This document shows, piece by piece, positions 1-8,149 of a DNA stretch of 54,097 nucleotides. The notes beneath the pieces were generated by a model. The model was not told where the DNA came from. It saw nothing but the letters and a program-made list of their open reading frames with translations, and did no database searches. Position 1 is the stretch's first letter. Each line of letters starts with the position of its first letter. Source of the DNA: Novosphingobium arvoryzae (GTDB lineage: Bacteria > Pseudomonadota > Alphaproteobacteria > Sphingomonadales > Sphingomonadaceae); NCBI RefSeq assembly GCF_014652615.1, contig NZ_BMZD01000010.1:1-54097 (forward strand), in the 5' to 3' direction. Made by a program: the position numbers and the translations under genes.

Positions 1-55
1 AAGAAACCCGGCTGCCCTGCCATCACCGCCTCCGACGCCTCGTCGGCGAAGTGAA

Positions 56-307
56 TCAAATCCGACCTTCAAACGCCAGAGTTTTTCGAGGCGTCCATCT
101 TGGCAGTGGGACGCCACCATCGGCATGGAAGAGGGGATTGATCGCCGCCTGATACGCAACGGATACCATTGCAAAGCTGATCGTCTGATCCGCTAGCTTT
201 GGCTGAAGCGCATTTCTGAACCGCCCTCTCACCCATAAGATGACGAAACCAGGGGATAAAAGGCTCGCTAGTGCGGTCAACTCAGACGCTGAAGGTAGGC
301 TTGCCAT
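56..307 (-). CDS. short membrane protein, DUF6338-like N-terminus, probably truncated
   Basis: The 83-aa frame starts at ATG 307, one base after the stop of the interrupted gene upstream, so the two look like a translationally coupled pair. A hydrophobic segment near residues 12-25 (LASLLSPGFVILWVRGRF) resembles the N-terminus of DUF6338-type membrane proteins; this is recalled resemblance, not a database match. Family members I know of are longer, so the stop at 56 may reflect a frameshift or a junction near the window edge: a different frame stays open from about position 63 to the edge. Function unknown. Confidence 0.4.
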   Translation of the reverse strand: MASLPSASELTALASLLSPGFVILWVRGRFRNALQPKLADQTISFAMVSVAYQAAINPLFHADGGVPLPRWTPRKTLAFEGRI

Positions 308-564
308 CCTAGTCACGAACCAACATGCGATTGCTCGCGTCAACGTTCGCCACCGTCACGAAATCTCCTACTCGCATGTACCCCATCGCCCATCGCGCGA
401 ATGCAGGCGCATTTCTGTTTCTGAAAAACGGCTTTCGGGTGCCTGAGATCAAAGTAATACCCCCTCCATTATAGGAGCTTTGCCCTATCTTTTCGAATAT
501 CCCCGGACCATCAGGACTGATTATCAATGCGCCACTGCCGAGAGAATCGCCATCGCCAATCGCA

Positions 565-568
565 CTAG
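565..568. repeat. IS target-site duplication CTAG, left copy
   Basis: CTAG precedes the element here and recurs at 1420-1423 after it. The pre-insertion site, with a single CTAG, restores the frame of the interrupted gene. Confidence 0.8.
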
Positions 569-581
569 GGTCCAGACTCGT

Positions 582-1339
582 TCAGAGCCAGAAGGCTACG
601 GCGACTGCGAGGCTCACGGCTGACAGGAAGTTTCTTGCGAGCTTGTCGTAGCGGGTAGCGATGCGGCGGAAGTCCTTGAGGCGGCAGAACATGGCCTCCA
701 CCCGCCAGCGGTCCTTGTAGCGACGTTCGTCATATTGGATCGGGCGCTTGCGGTTGCGTCGGCCGGGGATCACGGGGATCGTGCCCTGTTCGCGCAAGGC
801 GGCCCTGATACGGTTGGCGTCGTAGCCACGGTCAGCGATCACCCGCTTCATGCCGACGGTCTCGCCGATCAGCATGTCTGCCCCCTTTACATCCGACGTG
901 TTGCCAGGCGTCAGGACGAGGCGGAGCGGTCTTCCCAGCACATCGACAAGGGCGTGGATCTTCGTTGTCCGGCCGCCACGCGAGATGCCAATGGCATTGG
1001 CTCGCGCCCCCCTTTTGCCCCACCGGCGCTGCGGTGGGCCTTGATGTAGCTGCTATCGATCTGACCGGTTTCAGCGATCCAGCCTTCCTCCGTCAGCGCC
1101 GTCAGGATGCGAGTCCAGATGCCCCGGCGGCTCCACCGGTTCCAGCGATTGTAGACGGTCGTCGATGGGCCGTATTCAGCTGGGCAATCCGCCCACCGAC
1201 CGCCGCATTTGAGCATGTGAATGATACCCGAGATCACCCTGCGATCATCGACCCGTCGCGCTCCTGGCTGGTTCTTCGGCAAGTGCGGCTCGATTGCAGC
1301 CCAAGCGTCATCCGATAACCAGAACAAGAAACGCGACAT
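582..1339 (-). CDS. IS5-family transposase, two frames joined by -1 frameshift
   Basis: DDE transposase of the insertion sequence. The upstream frame starts at ATG 1339 (MSRFLFWLSDDAW) and holds the first catalytic Asp in IDSSYIKAHR. The downstream frame, ending at 582, holds the second Asp in IADRGYDA and the Glu in RWRVEAMFCRLKDFRR. The frames join by a -1 shift at a run of four A and six G (minus strand, 1016-1007), after which the fused product reads on through RGARANAIGISRGG. Such A-G slippery runs produce the fused transposase in this IS group. No inactivating stop is seen, and all three catalytic positions are present. Without the shift the first frame terminates at 911. Confidence 0.85.
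1007..1016 (-). other. transposase -1 frameshift site, A4G6
   Basis: The minus strand reads AAAAGGGGGG here, and the frame changes by -1 between the catalytic N-terminal and C-terminal parts of the IS transposase. Confidence 0.7.
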
Positions 1340-1779
1340 TCTCAAAGCCTCCTGCCTCAGCGGAGACTCCCTGAATCAATGTGCACGCCGATTTTCAAGA
1401 GGCTGATTGGGTTTGGACCCTAGTGGGATCAAATATAACTGCCGCCAATCCAAAGGACAGAAGTGGCGTTCCCCCCTCATCCCGCATGTTTGTATATTCA
1501 CCAGCGAGGCGGAACATCCATTTGAAGCCACCTTCTTCAGAGACGAGCACTGGAACGCCGACGTCCTGATACCCGAAGTATAGTGCGATAATACCCCCAC
1601 CAGTATCGTCTAGGGTAGTGAGTTTCGCGTCATTCGCAAACAGCATAGCCATCTCCATCCTTCATGTTTTGATATAGTTTTAAAAACCAATACACTAGAC
1701 GTTGTCGGCAAATAAGCGACCGGTAGAACCATTGGCTTCCCCCCTTCCCCTCCCGCCCCCGATCCCCCTTATCCGCCCC

Positions 1780-1935
1780 ATGGTCGAACTCATCATCCGC
1801 CGGGGCCTCGAAGAACTCGATACTTCCGGCAACTTCGTGCCGCACAAGTCTGCGCGCCCCGAAAAATCCGGGGCGGGCAGGCCGTTTCGGATCGTGTCGG
1901 AATACCAGCCCGCCGGGGACCCGGCGGTAGGGTAA
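1780..1935 (+). pseudogene. uvrB 5'-end remnant (51 codons)
   Basis: The first 47 codons align without gaps to the start of the intact uvrB at 5312; I count 13 mismatches in 141 bases (about 91% identity), mostly at third positions but including V/A, L/P, S/P and G/E changes. Similarity ends at about 1921, after PAGD, and a stop follows at 1935. The divergence pattern suggests it was once a functional uvrB allele from a related strain rather than a recent local duplication. It lies directly upstream of the ars promoter and forms a direct repeat with 5312-5453 around the ars cassette. The fragment lacks the Walker A motif and cannot be functional. Confidence 0.85.
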
Positions 1936-1948
1936 GCCCGACCGGCGC

Positions 1949-1998
1949 TTGACTCCCGCTCCTGTTTTGATATTTCCATAATCATCGAATCATGGAAA
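1949..1998 (+). promoter_or_regulatory. ars promoter and candidate ArsR operator
   Basis: A TTGACT -35-like hexamer lies at 1949-1954. A perfect 7-bp inverted repeat, TTTCCAT (1973-1979) and ATGGAAA (1992-1998) with a 12-base spacer, ends eight bases before the arsR start. The position and symmetry suit an ArsR/SmtB-family operator that would block transcription or early elongation. A clear -10 hexamer at ideal spacing is not obvious. Confidence 0.5.
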
Positions 1999-2005
1999 GT
2001 AGGTC

Positions 2006-2371
2006 ATGGAAGCCACTGCCGTCATCAAAGCACTGGGCGCGCTGGCGCAGGAGCATCGGTTGGCGGTGTTCCGGCTGCTGGTTCAGGCCGGGCCGGAGGG
2101 CTTGCCCGCCGGAGCGCTGGCCGAGGCGCTGGGGGTTCCGGCGTCGTCGATGAGCTTTCACCTCGCCCAGCTGGCCCATGCGGGGCTGGTGCTGCAACGC
2201 CGCCAGAGCCGGTCGATCATCTATTCGGCGGACTATGGCGCGATGAACCTGCTGATGGGCTATCTGACCGAAAACTGCTGCGGCGGGGCCAGTTGCGCCC
2301 CGGATGCGGCCTGTCCCCCTGTTCTCTCACCTGCGAAGCCCCTTCATTCCCCCAGAAAGGATGTCGCATGA
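2006..2371 (+). CDS. arsR: ArsR-family arsenic-responsive repressor
   Basis: 121-aa winged-helix repressor expected to release the ars promoter when it binds As(III) or Sb(III). The helix-turn-helix spans about residues 34-62 (ALAEALGVPASSMSFHLAQL). A C-terminal cysteine cluster, C91-C92, C97 and C103, resembles the metalloid site of the ArsR type that uses a vicinal Cys pair plus a third Cys near the C-terminus, rather than the CVC site in the DNA-binding helix. It is the first gene of arsR-arsI-arsC-acr3 and its TGA overlaps the next start (ATGA), so the genes are likely translationally coupled. It probably autoregulates through the inverted repeat just upstream. Confidence 0.92.
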   Translation: MEATAVIKALGALAQEHRLAVFRLLVQAGPEGLPAGALAEALGVPASSMSFHLAQLAHAGLVLQRRQSRSIIYSADYGAMNLLMGYLTENCCGGASCAPDAACPPVLSPAKPLHSPRKDVA

Positions 2372-2886
2372 AGCGTTTTCATGTCCATGTCGGCGTGGCC
2401 GACCTCGATGCCTCGATTGCGTTCTATTCCGGCCTGTTCGGCAGCGAACCGGCGGTGACGAAGGCTGACTATGCCAAGTGGATGCTGGACGATCCGCGCA
2501 TCAACTTCGCGATCTCGCAAAAGTGCGGCGCGGCCAAGGGGATCGAGCATCTGGGGATGCAGGTGGAGGATCAGGCGGAACTGGCCGAAGTCTATGGTCG
2601 CCTGAAAGCCGCCAATCGCCCGGTGCTGGAAGAAGGCGCGACGACCTGCTGCTATGCCCAGTCGGAGAAAAGCTGGATCGCCGATCCCGATGGCGTAGTG
2701 TGGGAAGCGTTCCTGACCAATGGCGACAGCACGGTCTATGGCGACAGCCCCGATTTCGCCGCGCTGGCATCGAGCAACGCCGCCGCCGGCGCGTGCTGTG
2801 CGCCGCAGATGGCGGCCCCGGCCCCGTCCTCCTGCGCCCCCTCCTCCTCCTCCCCCCCCTCCTCCTCCTCCTCCTCCTGCTGCTGA
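2368..2886 (+). CDS. arsI: ArsI/CadI-family glyoxalase-fold protein with Ser/Pro/Cys tail
   Basis: 172 aa, vicinal-oxygen-chelate fold. Candidate metal ligands H5 (or H7), H61 and E113 and the vicinal pair C94-C95 (TTCCYA) sit almost exactly where ArsI C-As lyases place their Fe(II) ligands and their methylarsenite-binding cysteines. ArsI cleaves the carbon-arsenic bond of trivalent methylarsenicals using O2. The family is also annotated as cadmium-induced CadI, so substrate is inferred from the ars context. After about residue 140 the protein has a low-complexity tail rich in Ala, Pro and Ser with added Cys, ending in CC, encoded by TCC repeats and a run of eight C. That tail is not part of the usual domain and may be slippage-prone or metal-binding. 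Confidence 0.8.
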   Translation: MKRFHVHVGVADLDASIAFYSGLFGSEPAVTKADYAKWMLDDPRINFAISQKCGAAKGIEHLGMQVEDQAELAEVYGRLKAANRPVLEEGATTCCYAQSEKSWIADPDGVVWEAFLTNGDSTVYGDSPDFAALASSNAAAGACCAPQMAAPAPSSCAPSSSSPPSSSSSSCC

Positions 2887-2888
2887 GC

Positions 2889-3401
2889 GTGCCCGTGCCT
2901 GACCGTCCCTTTACCGTGCTGGTGCTGTGCACCGGCAATTCGGCCCGCTCCATTCTGGGCGAGGCGATGTTCCAATCGCTTGGAGCGGGGCGGATCGCGG
3001 CCCATAGCGCCGGGAGCAAGCCCAAGGGCGTGCCGCATCCCGGCGCGCTGCGGCTGCTGGCGCGCAAGGGGATCGATCCCGCGCCGTTCCGGTCCAAGAG
3101 CTGGAACGAATTTACCGGGCCGGATGCCCCGCCGATCGACCTGGCGATCACCGTCTGCGGCAATGCGGCCGGGGAAGCCTGCCCGGTGTTCATGGGCGCG
3201 CCGCTGAAAGCGCACTGGGGCCTGCCCGATCCCGCCGACGTAACCGGCGATGACGCCGCCGTCGATGCCGCCTTCGCCCAGACCTGGGACTGGCTGGAAC
3301 TGCGCGTGCGCTCCATGCTGGACCTGCCGTTTGAAACGATGGACCGCAAGGACCTGACCGCCGAACTCGCCCGGATCGGGCAGATGGAAGGAGCCGCCTG
3401 A
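2889..3401 (+). CDS. arsC: arsenate reductase, low-molecular-weight phosphatase type
   Basis: 170 aa from GTG 2889 (a second GTG lies at 2895), two bases after the preceding stop. The phosphate-binding CX5R loop is C14-T-G-N-S-A-R20, and C90 and C98 in [12 protein letters not shown] match the redox cysteines that relay electrons in thioredoxin-linked ArsC. It reduces As(V) to As(III) for export by the next gene product. The start is not sharply defined because the upstream sequence is the TCC-repeat tail of the previous gene; translation probably depends on coupling. Its stop overlaps the acr3 start (TGATG). Confidence 0.9.
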   Translation: MPVPDRPFTVLVLCTGNSARSILGEAMFQSLGAGRIAAHSAGSKPKGVPHPGALRLLARKGIDPAPFRSKSWNEFTGPDAPPIDLAITVCGNAAGEACPVFMGAPLKAHWGLPDPADVTGDDAAVDAAFAQTWDWLELRVRSMLDLPFETMDRKDLTAELARIGQMEGAA

Positions 3402-4459
3402 TGGCCACGCTGGCACTCGAAACCCCGCGCCTGTCGTTTCTCGACCGGTATCTGACCGTCTGGATTTTCGCCGCGATGGCGCTGGGGATCGCGCTGGGCT
3501 CGCTGTTCCCCGCCATTCCGCAGACGCTGGACGCGATGTCGGTGGGCTCCACCAGCATTCCCATCGCCGTGGGCCTGATCCTGATGATGTTCCCGCCGCT
3601 GGCCAAGGTCCGCTATGAGGAGCTGGGCAAGGTGTTCCGTGATGGGCGGATACTGGCGCTGTCGTTCCTGCTGTGCTGGATCATCGCCCCGGCGTTCATG
3701 TTCGCGCTGGCCGCGCTGTTCCTGCCGGACCAGGGCGAATACATGACCGGCCTGATCCTGATCGGCATCGCCCCCTGCATCGCCATGGTGCTGGTGTGGA
3801 ACCAGCTGGCGGGCGGCAACGCGGAATACGTGGCCGGTCTGGTGGCGTTCAATTCGCTGTTCCAGATCGTGTTCTATGTGCCCTATGCGTGGTTCTACCT
3901 CACGGTGCTGCCCCCGGTCTTCGGGCTGGAAGCGCACCTGATCGACATCGACTTTGCCACCATCGCCAAGGCCGTGCTGACCTATCTGGGCGTGCCGTTC
4001 CTGGCGGGCTTCGTGGTGCGGCGGACCCTGCTGAAATCGCATGGCACCGAATGGTATGAACACCGCTTCCTGCCCGCGATCAGCCCGCTGACGCTGGTGG
4101 CGCTGCTGTTCACCATCGTCGCCATGTTCAGCCTGAAGGGCGGCGAGATCCTGGCCCTGCCGATGGACGCGCTGCGCGTGGCGCTGCCGCTGGTGGTGTT
4201 CTTCGTGGTGATGTTCGTGCTGGCCTTCGCGGCGGGCCGGGCCATCGGCGCGGGCTATTCGCGCACGGCGGCGCTGTCGTTCACGGCGGCATCGAACAAC
4301 TTCGAATTGGCGATCGCCGTCGCCATCGCGGCCTTCGGCCTTGCCTCGCCGGTGGCATTTGCCGCGGTGATCGGGCCGCTGGTGGAAGTCCCCGTGCTGA
4401 TCGCGCTGGTCAACCTGGCGCTGTGGTTCAAGGCGCGCTGGTTCGCCGCCGGCAGCTGA
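3401..4459 (+). CDS. acr3: ACR3-family arsenite efflux permease
   Basis: 352-aa inner-membrane protein with about ten hydrophobic segments, normal length for ACR3. The signature Cys in the fourth membrane segment is present (C126 in [10 protein letters not shown]), and the conserved Glu in the C-terminal part is E329 (GPLVEVPV); both are needed for As(III) transport in characterised members. It exports arsenite made by ArsC or released from methylarsenite by ArsI. It is the last gene of the operon and converges on the minus-strand gene ending at 4478 with only 18 bases between them. Confidence 0.93.
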   Translation: MATLALETPRLSFLDRYLTVWIFAAMALGIALGSLFPAIPQTLDAMSVGSTSIPIAVGLILMMFPPLAKVRYEELGKVFRDGRILALSFLLCWIIAPAFMFALAALFLPDQGEYMTGLILIGIAPCIAMVLVWNQLAGGNAEYVAGLVAFNSLFQIVFYVPYAWFYLTVLPPVFGLEAHLIDIDFATIAKAVLTYLGVPFLAGFVVRRTLLKSHGTEWYEHRFLPAISPLTLVALLFTIVAMFSLKGGEILALPMDALRVALPLVVFFVVMFVLAFAAGRAIGAGYSRTAALSFTAASNNFELAIAVAIAAFGLASPVAFAAVIGPLVEVPVLIALVNLALWFKARWFAAGS

Positions 4460-4477
4460 GGCGCGCCGGCACCGCGC

Positions 4478-5206
4478 TCAGTTCTTCAGCCACTGGTAGA
4501 GGAAATCCGGCACGCTGTCGTTGGCCTGGCGGTCGACCAGGTCCATCGCGCTGAACAGCAGGCGGCGGCCGGATTTGCGGGTGGCGGGCGCGGCGGCCTC
4601 GTAGAGGCGGTTGGCACTGCCCAGCTTCTGCCGCAGCGGCTCATAGGAATTACCGACGGTGCTGTTGCGCCACGCCTGCATCAGGTCGGTCGCCATCAGC
4701 ATCCGCGCCTGATTGACCGAGCCCTGATCCGGCAGGCCATACAGCCGCGCGAGATGCAGTTGCAGCTCCGGGTTGCCTGCCTGCAACTGCGCCCCGGCGT
4801 TGGGGTTGCCCCGGAAGATCAGGTCCATGAACCGCGCGGCTTCGGGCTGGAGCGGACCGATCGTGGCGGGCCGTCCGTCCAGCGTGACGGGAAACGGCGC
4901 GCGCGCCTTGGACAGGGCTTGCAGCAGGGCCTGCTCCTCCGCGTTGATCGCGGTGGCGGGGTTGCTTGCAGACCCGGCCATGATCGCGGCCATGATCGCG
5001 GCGGCCTCGTCCGCATCGATGCCGGGGGTGGCGGCGGTCTGGCCCACGGCAGCGGCCAGCGGGCCGGTCAGCGCCAGCGGCGCGGCGTTCGCCAGCGCGG
5101 GCAGCGGAGCCAGCGCCAGCAGCACGGCGGCCAAGTGGGCGGCGGCCAAGTGGGCGGCGGCCAAGTGGGCTGCGGCTGGCCGGGCGGCGGATCGCGGTAT
5201 CGGCAT
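4478..5206 (-). CDS. secreted protein of unknown function with repeated signal-peptide block
   Basis: 242 aa from ATG 5206 ([10 protein letters not shown]); an upstream in-frame extension exists but would bury the signal peptide. Residues 11-25 are three perfect copies of AAHLA encoded by tandem 15-bp repeats, running into the hydrophobic stretch [14 protein letters not shown], which looks like a cleavable signal peptide. The mature part has no motif that I recognise; it is alanine-rich at first, then mixed alpha-helical, with no cysteine. It lies between the ars operon and uvrB, inside the segment bracketed by the uvrB direct repeats, and its start is about 105 bases from the divergent uvrB start. 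Confidence 0.65.
   Translation of the reverse strand: MPIPRSAARPAAAHLAAAHLAAAHLAAVLLALAPLPALANAAPLALTGPLAAAVGQTAATPGIDADEAAAIMAAIMAGSASNPATAINAEEQALLQALSKARAPFPVTLDGRPATIGPLQPEAARFMDLIFRGNPNAGAQLQAGNPELQLHLARLYGLPDQGSVNQARMLMATDLMQAWRNSTVGNSYEPLRQKLGSANRLYEAAAPATRKSGRRLLFSAMDLVDRQANDSVPDFLYQWLKN
5126..5170 (+). repeat. three perfect 15-bp tandem repeats
   Basis: The unit GGCGGCCAAGTGGGC occurs at 5126-5140, 5141-5155 and 5156-5170, with a degenerate partial unit following. Read on the minus strand it encodes AAHLA three times at the head of a signal peptide. The unit is a multiple of three, so copy-number change would alter signal-peptide length without shifting the frame. Confidence 0.9.
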
Positions 5207-5311
5207 GGGATGCAGTCTCCCGTCTGGCAGGCACCGGATCAGCATATCGCCGCCGCGCATGGCCGCAAGGGCCGCCTTGCATGTCCCCGGTCTGTTCCCC
5301 ATACAGCCCCC

Positions 5312-7498
5312 ATGGCCGAACTCATCATCCGCCGGGGCCTTGAAGAACCCGACACCTCAGGCAACTTCGTGCCGCACAAGCCCGCGCGCCCGGAAAAGTC
5401 CGAGGCGGGCCGGCCGTTCCGGATCGTGTCGGAATACCAGCCCGCCGGGGACCAGCCGAGCGCGATTGCCGATCTGGTCGAGGGGGTGAACGCGGGCGAG
5501 GCGACGCAGGTGCTGCTCGGCGTGACCGGATCGGGCAAGACCTTCACCATGGCGCAGGTGATAGAGGCGACGCAGCGGCCCGCGCTGATCCTCGCGCCGA
5601 ACAAGATCCTGGCGGCGCAGCTCTATGGCGAGATGAAGAGCTTTTTCCCCGACAACGCGGTGGAATACTTCGTCTCCTACTACGACTACTACCAGCCGGA
5701 AGCCTATGTCCCACGGTCGGACACCTACATCGAGAAGGAAAGCTCGGTGAACGAGGCGATCGACCGGATGCGCCATTCGGCCACCCGCGCGCTGCTGGAA
5801 CGCGATGACGTGATCATCGTCGCGTCGGTGTCGTGCCTCTACGGCATCGGCTCGGTCGAGACCTATTCGGCGATGATCTTTGACATCAAGGCGGGCGAGA
5901 CGGTCGACCAGCGGGAACTGATCCGCAAGCTGGTGGCGCTGCAATACAAGCGCAACGACGCCGCCTTCACGCGCGGCACGTTCCGCGTGCGCGGCGACAA
6001 CCTGGAACTGTTCCCCTCGCACTATGAGGACATGGCCTGGCGGATCAGCATGTTCGGGGACGAGATCGAGCAGATCGTGGAATTCGATCCGCTGACCGGC
6101 AAGGCGGGCAACACGCTGAACTCCGTGCGGGTCTATGCCAATTCGCACTACGTCACGCCGGGTCCGACGATGAAGCAGGCCGCCGACGCGATCCGGTTCG
6201 AGCTGGCCGAGCGGCTGAAGGAACTGGTGGCCGAGGGCAAGCTGCTGGAAGCGCAGCGGCTGGAACAGCGGACCAATTTCGACCTTGAAATGATCGCGGC
6301 GACGGGCAGCTGCGCCGGGATCGAGAACTACAGCCGGTTCCTGACCGGGCGCCTGCCGGGCGAGCCGCCGCCGACCCTGTTCGAATACCTGCCCGACAAC
6401 GCGCTGCTGTTCGTCGATGAAAGCCACCAGACCGTGCCGCAGATCGGCGCGATGTCCAAGGGCGACCATCGCCGCAAGATCACGCTGGCCGAATACGGTT
6501 TCCGCCTGCCCAGCTGCATCGACAACCGCCCGCTGCGCTTCAACGAATGGGATGCGATGCGCCCCCAGACGGTGGCCGTATCCGCCACGCCGGGGCCGTG
6601 GGAGATGGAGCAATCGGGCGGCGTCTTTGCCGAACAGGTAATCCGCCCGACCGGGCTGATCGACCCGCCGGTGCTGATCCGCCCGGTCGAGGACCAGGTG
6701 CAGGACTGCATCAACGAATGCCGCGAAACGGCGGCCAAGGGCTACCGCACGCTCGTCACCACGCTGACCAAGCGGATGGCGGAGGACCTGACCGAGTTCA
6801 TGCACGAGGCGGGCCTGCGCGTGCGCTACATGCATTCCGACGTGGAAACGCTGGAACGCATCGAGCTGATCCGCGACCTGCGGCTGGGGGTCTATGACGT
6901 GCTGGTGGGGATCAACCTGCTGCGCGAGGGGCTCGACATCCCCGAATGCGGGCTGGTGTGCATTCTGGACGCCGACAAGGAAGGGTTCCTGCGCAGCGAA
7001 ACGTCGCTGATCCAGACCATCGGCCGCGCCGCGCGCAATGTCGACGGGCGGGTGATCCTCTATGCCGACCGGATGACCGGCAGCATGGAACGCGCCATCG
7101 CCGAAACCGACCGCCGCCGCGCCAAGCAGCAGGCCTATAACGAGGCCCACGGGATCACCCCGCAGACGATCAAGCGCAACATCCACGACATCGTGGCCGA
7201 CACCGCCAGCCGCGACGGCGTGCTGGTGGAGATCGAGGACGACGAGCGTAACAACCTCGTCGGCCACAACCTGCGCGCCTATATCGAGGAACTCGAAGGC
7301 CGCATGCGCGCCGCCGCCGCCGACCTGGAATTCGAGGAAGCGGGGCGGCTCAGGGACGAAATCCGCCGGCTGGAAGCAACCGAACTGGGCCTGCCGGACC
7401 ACGAACGCAAGGCGCCCATCGTGGGCCGCAGCAACGAAGGCAAGCCCGGCACGCGCAAGACGCGGTTCGGGAAGAAACAGCAGAAGTGGGGGCGGTAG
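5312..7498 (+). CDS. uvrB: UvrABC excinuclease subunit B
   Basis: 728 aa, full length, cytoplasmic. UvrB receives the lesion from UvrA, verifies it and recruits UvrC in nucleotide excision repair. Walker A GVTGSGKT is at residues 70-77, the damage-inserting beta-hairpin contains [20 protein letters not shown], and DESHQT and the helicase motifs follow in order. The UvrC-binding UVR motif is at the C-terminus (about 660-700). The first 35-40 residues extend ahead of the core; the same extension is in the remnant at 1780, which supports this start. It converges closely with the helix-hairpin-helix gene ending at 7509. Confidence 0.97.
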   Translation: MAELIIRRGLEEPDTSGNFVPHKPARPEKSEAGRPFRIVSEYQPAGDQPSAIADLVEGVNAGEATQVLLGVTGSGKTFTMAQVIEATQRPALILAPNKILAAQLYGEMKSFFPDNAVEYFVSYYDYYQPEAYVPRSDTYIEKESSVNEAIDRMRHSATRALLERDDVIIVASVSCLYGIGSVETYSAMIFDIKAGETVDQRELIRKLVALQYKRNDAAFTRGTFRVRGDNLELFPSHYEDMAWRISMFGDEIEQIVEFDPLTGKAGNTLNSVRVYANSHYVTPGPTMKQAADAIRFELAERLKELVAEGKLLEAQRLEQRTNFDLEMIAATGSCAGIENYSRFLTGRLPGEPPPTLFEYLPDNALLFVDESHQTVPQIGAMSKGDHRRKITLAEYGFRLPSCIDNRPLRFNEWDAMRPQTVAVSATPGPWEMEQSGGVFAEQVIRPTGLIDPPVLIRPVEDQVQDCINECRETAAKGYRTLVTTLTKRMAEDLTEFMHEAGLRVRYMHSDVETLERIELIRDLRLGVYDVLVGINLLREGLDIPECGLVCILDADKEGFLRSETSLIQTIGRAARNVDGRVILYADRMTGSMERAIAETDRRRAKQQAYNEAHGITPQTIKRNIHDIVADTASRDGVLVEIEDDERNNLVGHNLRAYIEELEGRMRAAAADLEFEEAGRLRDEIRRLEATELGLPDHERKAPIVGRSNEGKPGTRKTRFGKKQQKWGR

Positions 7499-7508
7499 CC
7501 CCCCGCGC

Positions 7509-8051
7509 TTACAGCTTCCCGAACTGCGCCTCGAACCCCGCCACGTCCCCGGCGGCGAGGTATTTGGCCTGTTCCATCCAGTTGTCGCGCTTCGGGCGGC
7601 CCGCGAAGGCGCCGAGTTTGGCGTCGAGGTCGGCGAGGTCCGCTTCGGTCAGGGCGGCGATCTGGGCATAAGTGCTGATGCCCAGCGTAGGGAGCAGCGC
7701 CTGCAGCTTGGGGCCGAGGCCCTTGATCTTCGACAGGTCATCGCCCGCTGCCGGCTGCGGTGCGGCGGTGGCGGCGGCTTCCTCGACCACGTCCTGCGCG
7801 CCGATGGCGACCGCTTCGGCAATGCCGCCCATCGCGGCGCCCAGCGGCGGAGGGACGATCTGCGCGGCGGGGGCGGCGTCGATCAGGGCCTGGTTGCGCT
7901 GGGCCGGCGCGGCGCCTTCGTCCAGCACATCGGGGCGGCGATCCCGCCGGGGGGCGGTCGAGGCGCGGCCGAACAGCCACCATGCCACCGCCAGTCCGAT
8001 CAGCAGCGCCAGCGCGAATACCACCCAGTTGGCTTCGATCACAGTCATCAT
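7509..8051 (-). CDS. membrane-anchored helix-hairpin-helix protein
   Basis: 180 aa from ATG 8051 (the next codon is also ATG). The N-terminal segment, about residues 9-26 (FALALLIGLAVAWWLFGR), is a membrane anchor. It is followed by an Ala/Pro-rich linker and a C-terminal HhH domain (LSKIKGLGPKLQALLPTLG) of the kind annotated as 'predicted 5' DNA nuclease, flap endonuclease-1-like'; that label rests on the HhH fold, and no nuclease residues are evident. The start overlaps the stop of the 30-aa peptide gene upstream (ATGA). DNA binding at the membrane is possible; the role is unknown. Confidence 0.8.
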   Translation of the reverse strand: MMTVIEANWVVFALALLIGLAVAWWLFGRASTAPRRDRRPDVLDEGAAPAQRNQALIDAAPAAQIVPPPLGAAMGGIAEAVAIGAQDVVEEAAATAAPQPAAGDDLSKIKGLGPKLQALLPTLGISTYAQIAALTEADLADLDAKLGAFAGRPKRDNWMEQAKYLAAGDVAGFEAQFGKL

Positions 8052-8140
8052 TCCGAACGTCCCCAGATGGCCCAGCCAAGCGCCAGGCCCAACAAATACG
8101 TGAGCAGGATAAGCAGCAGCAGTTCGATCCACAACGGCAT
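8048..8140 (-). CDS. 30-aa single-span membrane peptide
   Basis: ATG at 8140 opens a frame of 30 codons: four residues, then an almost uninterrupted hydrophobic helix (IELLLLILLTYLLGLALG), then WAIWGRSE. Its stop overlaps the next ATG by the ATGA arrangement used at other junctions of this gene string, and it starts about ten bases after the OmpA-like gene ends. The size, hydrophobic design and coupling argue for a real gene despite its length. Function unknown; it may interact with the membrane anchor of the following protein. Confidence 0.6.
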   Translation of the reverse strand: MPLWIELLLLILLTYLLGLALGWAIWGRSE

Positions 8141-8149
8141 CGCGTGTTC

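Larger units (their letters stand above)
569..1419 (-). mobile_element. IS5-family insertion sequence (IS427-like), 851 bp
   Basis: Imperfect terminal inverted repeats begin GGTCCAGACTCGTTCAG (left, from 569) and GGTCCAAACCCAATCAG (right, complement from 1419), 13 of 17 matching. The tetranucleotide CTAG flanks both ends (565-568 and 1420-1423), as expected for the YTAR/CTAG target preference of this family. Because CTAG is palindromic, the exact end could also be placed one or two bases further out with a TA duplication. The element carries a two-frame transposase on the minus strand and looks complete and potentially active. Confidence 0.88.
309..1652 (-). pseudogene. unrecognised gene split by an IS5-family insertion
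   Basis: The 5' part (1652-1424) and the 3' part (564-309) are the same reading frame on either side of the IS. Joining them through a single copy of the CTAG duplication gives an uninterrupted frame; counted from ATG 1658 it has 164 sense codons. The ATG at 1652 is preferred because AAGG lies at a sensible distance upstream. The reconstructed protein is neutral and rich in Gly, Asp and Ile with no signal peptide, transmembrane segment or motif that I recognise (local strings YFGYQDVGVPVL and MRVGDFVTVANVD). The insertion leaves an N-terminal stub of about 77 native residues. Base composition is more AT-rich than the rest of the window, which suggests transfer. Confidence 0.6.

Noticed and set aside
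1702..1935. Longer frame extending the uvrB remnant upstream to 1702
   Set aside because: Similarity to uvrB begins exactly at ATG 1780; the upstream part is Pro/Leu-rich low-complexity sequence.
2501..4063. Long minus-strand frame (520 codons) over the ars genes
   Set aside because: It is antisense to four overlapping, well-supported ars genes; its product is low-complexity and Arg/His/Gln-rich, typical of high-GC shadow frames.
5126..5170. Possible CRISPR-like array
   Set aside because: Units are 15 bp, contiguous, with no spacers, and lie inside a coding frame.
5357..7402. Minus-strand frame of 681 codons inside uvrB
   Set aside because: Antisense to intact uvrB with conserved motifs; product composition (His, Gln, Arg, Val) is that of a shadow frame.
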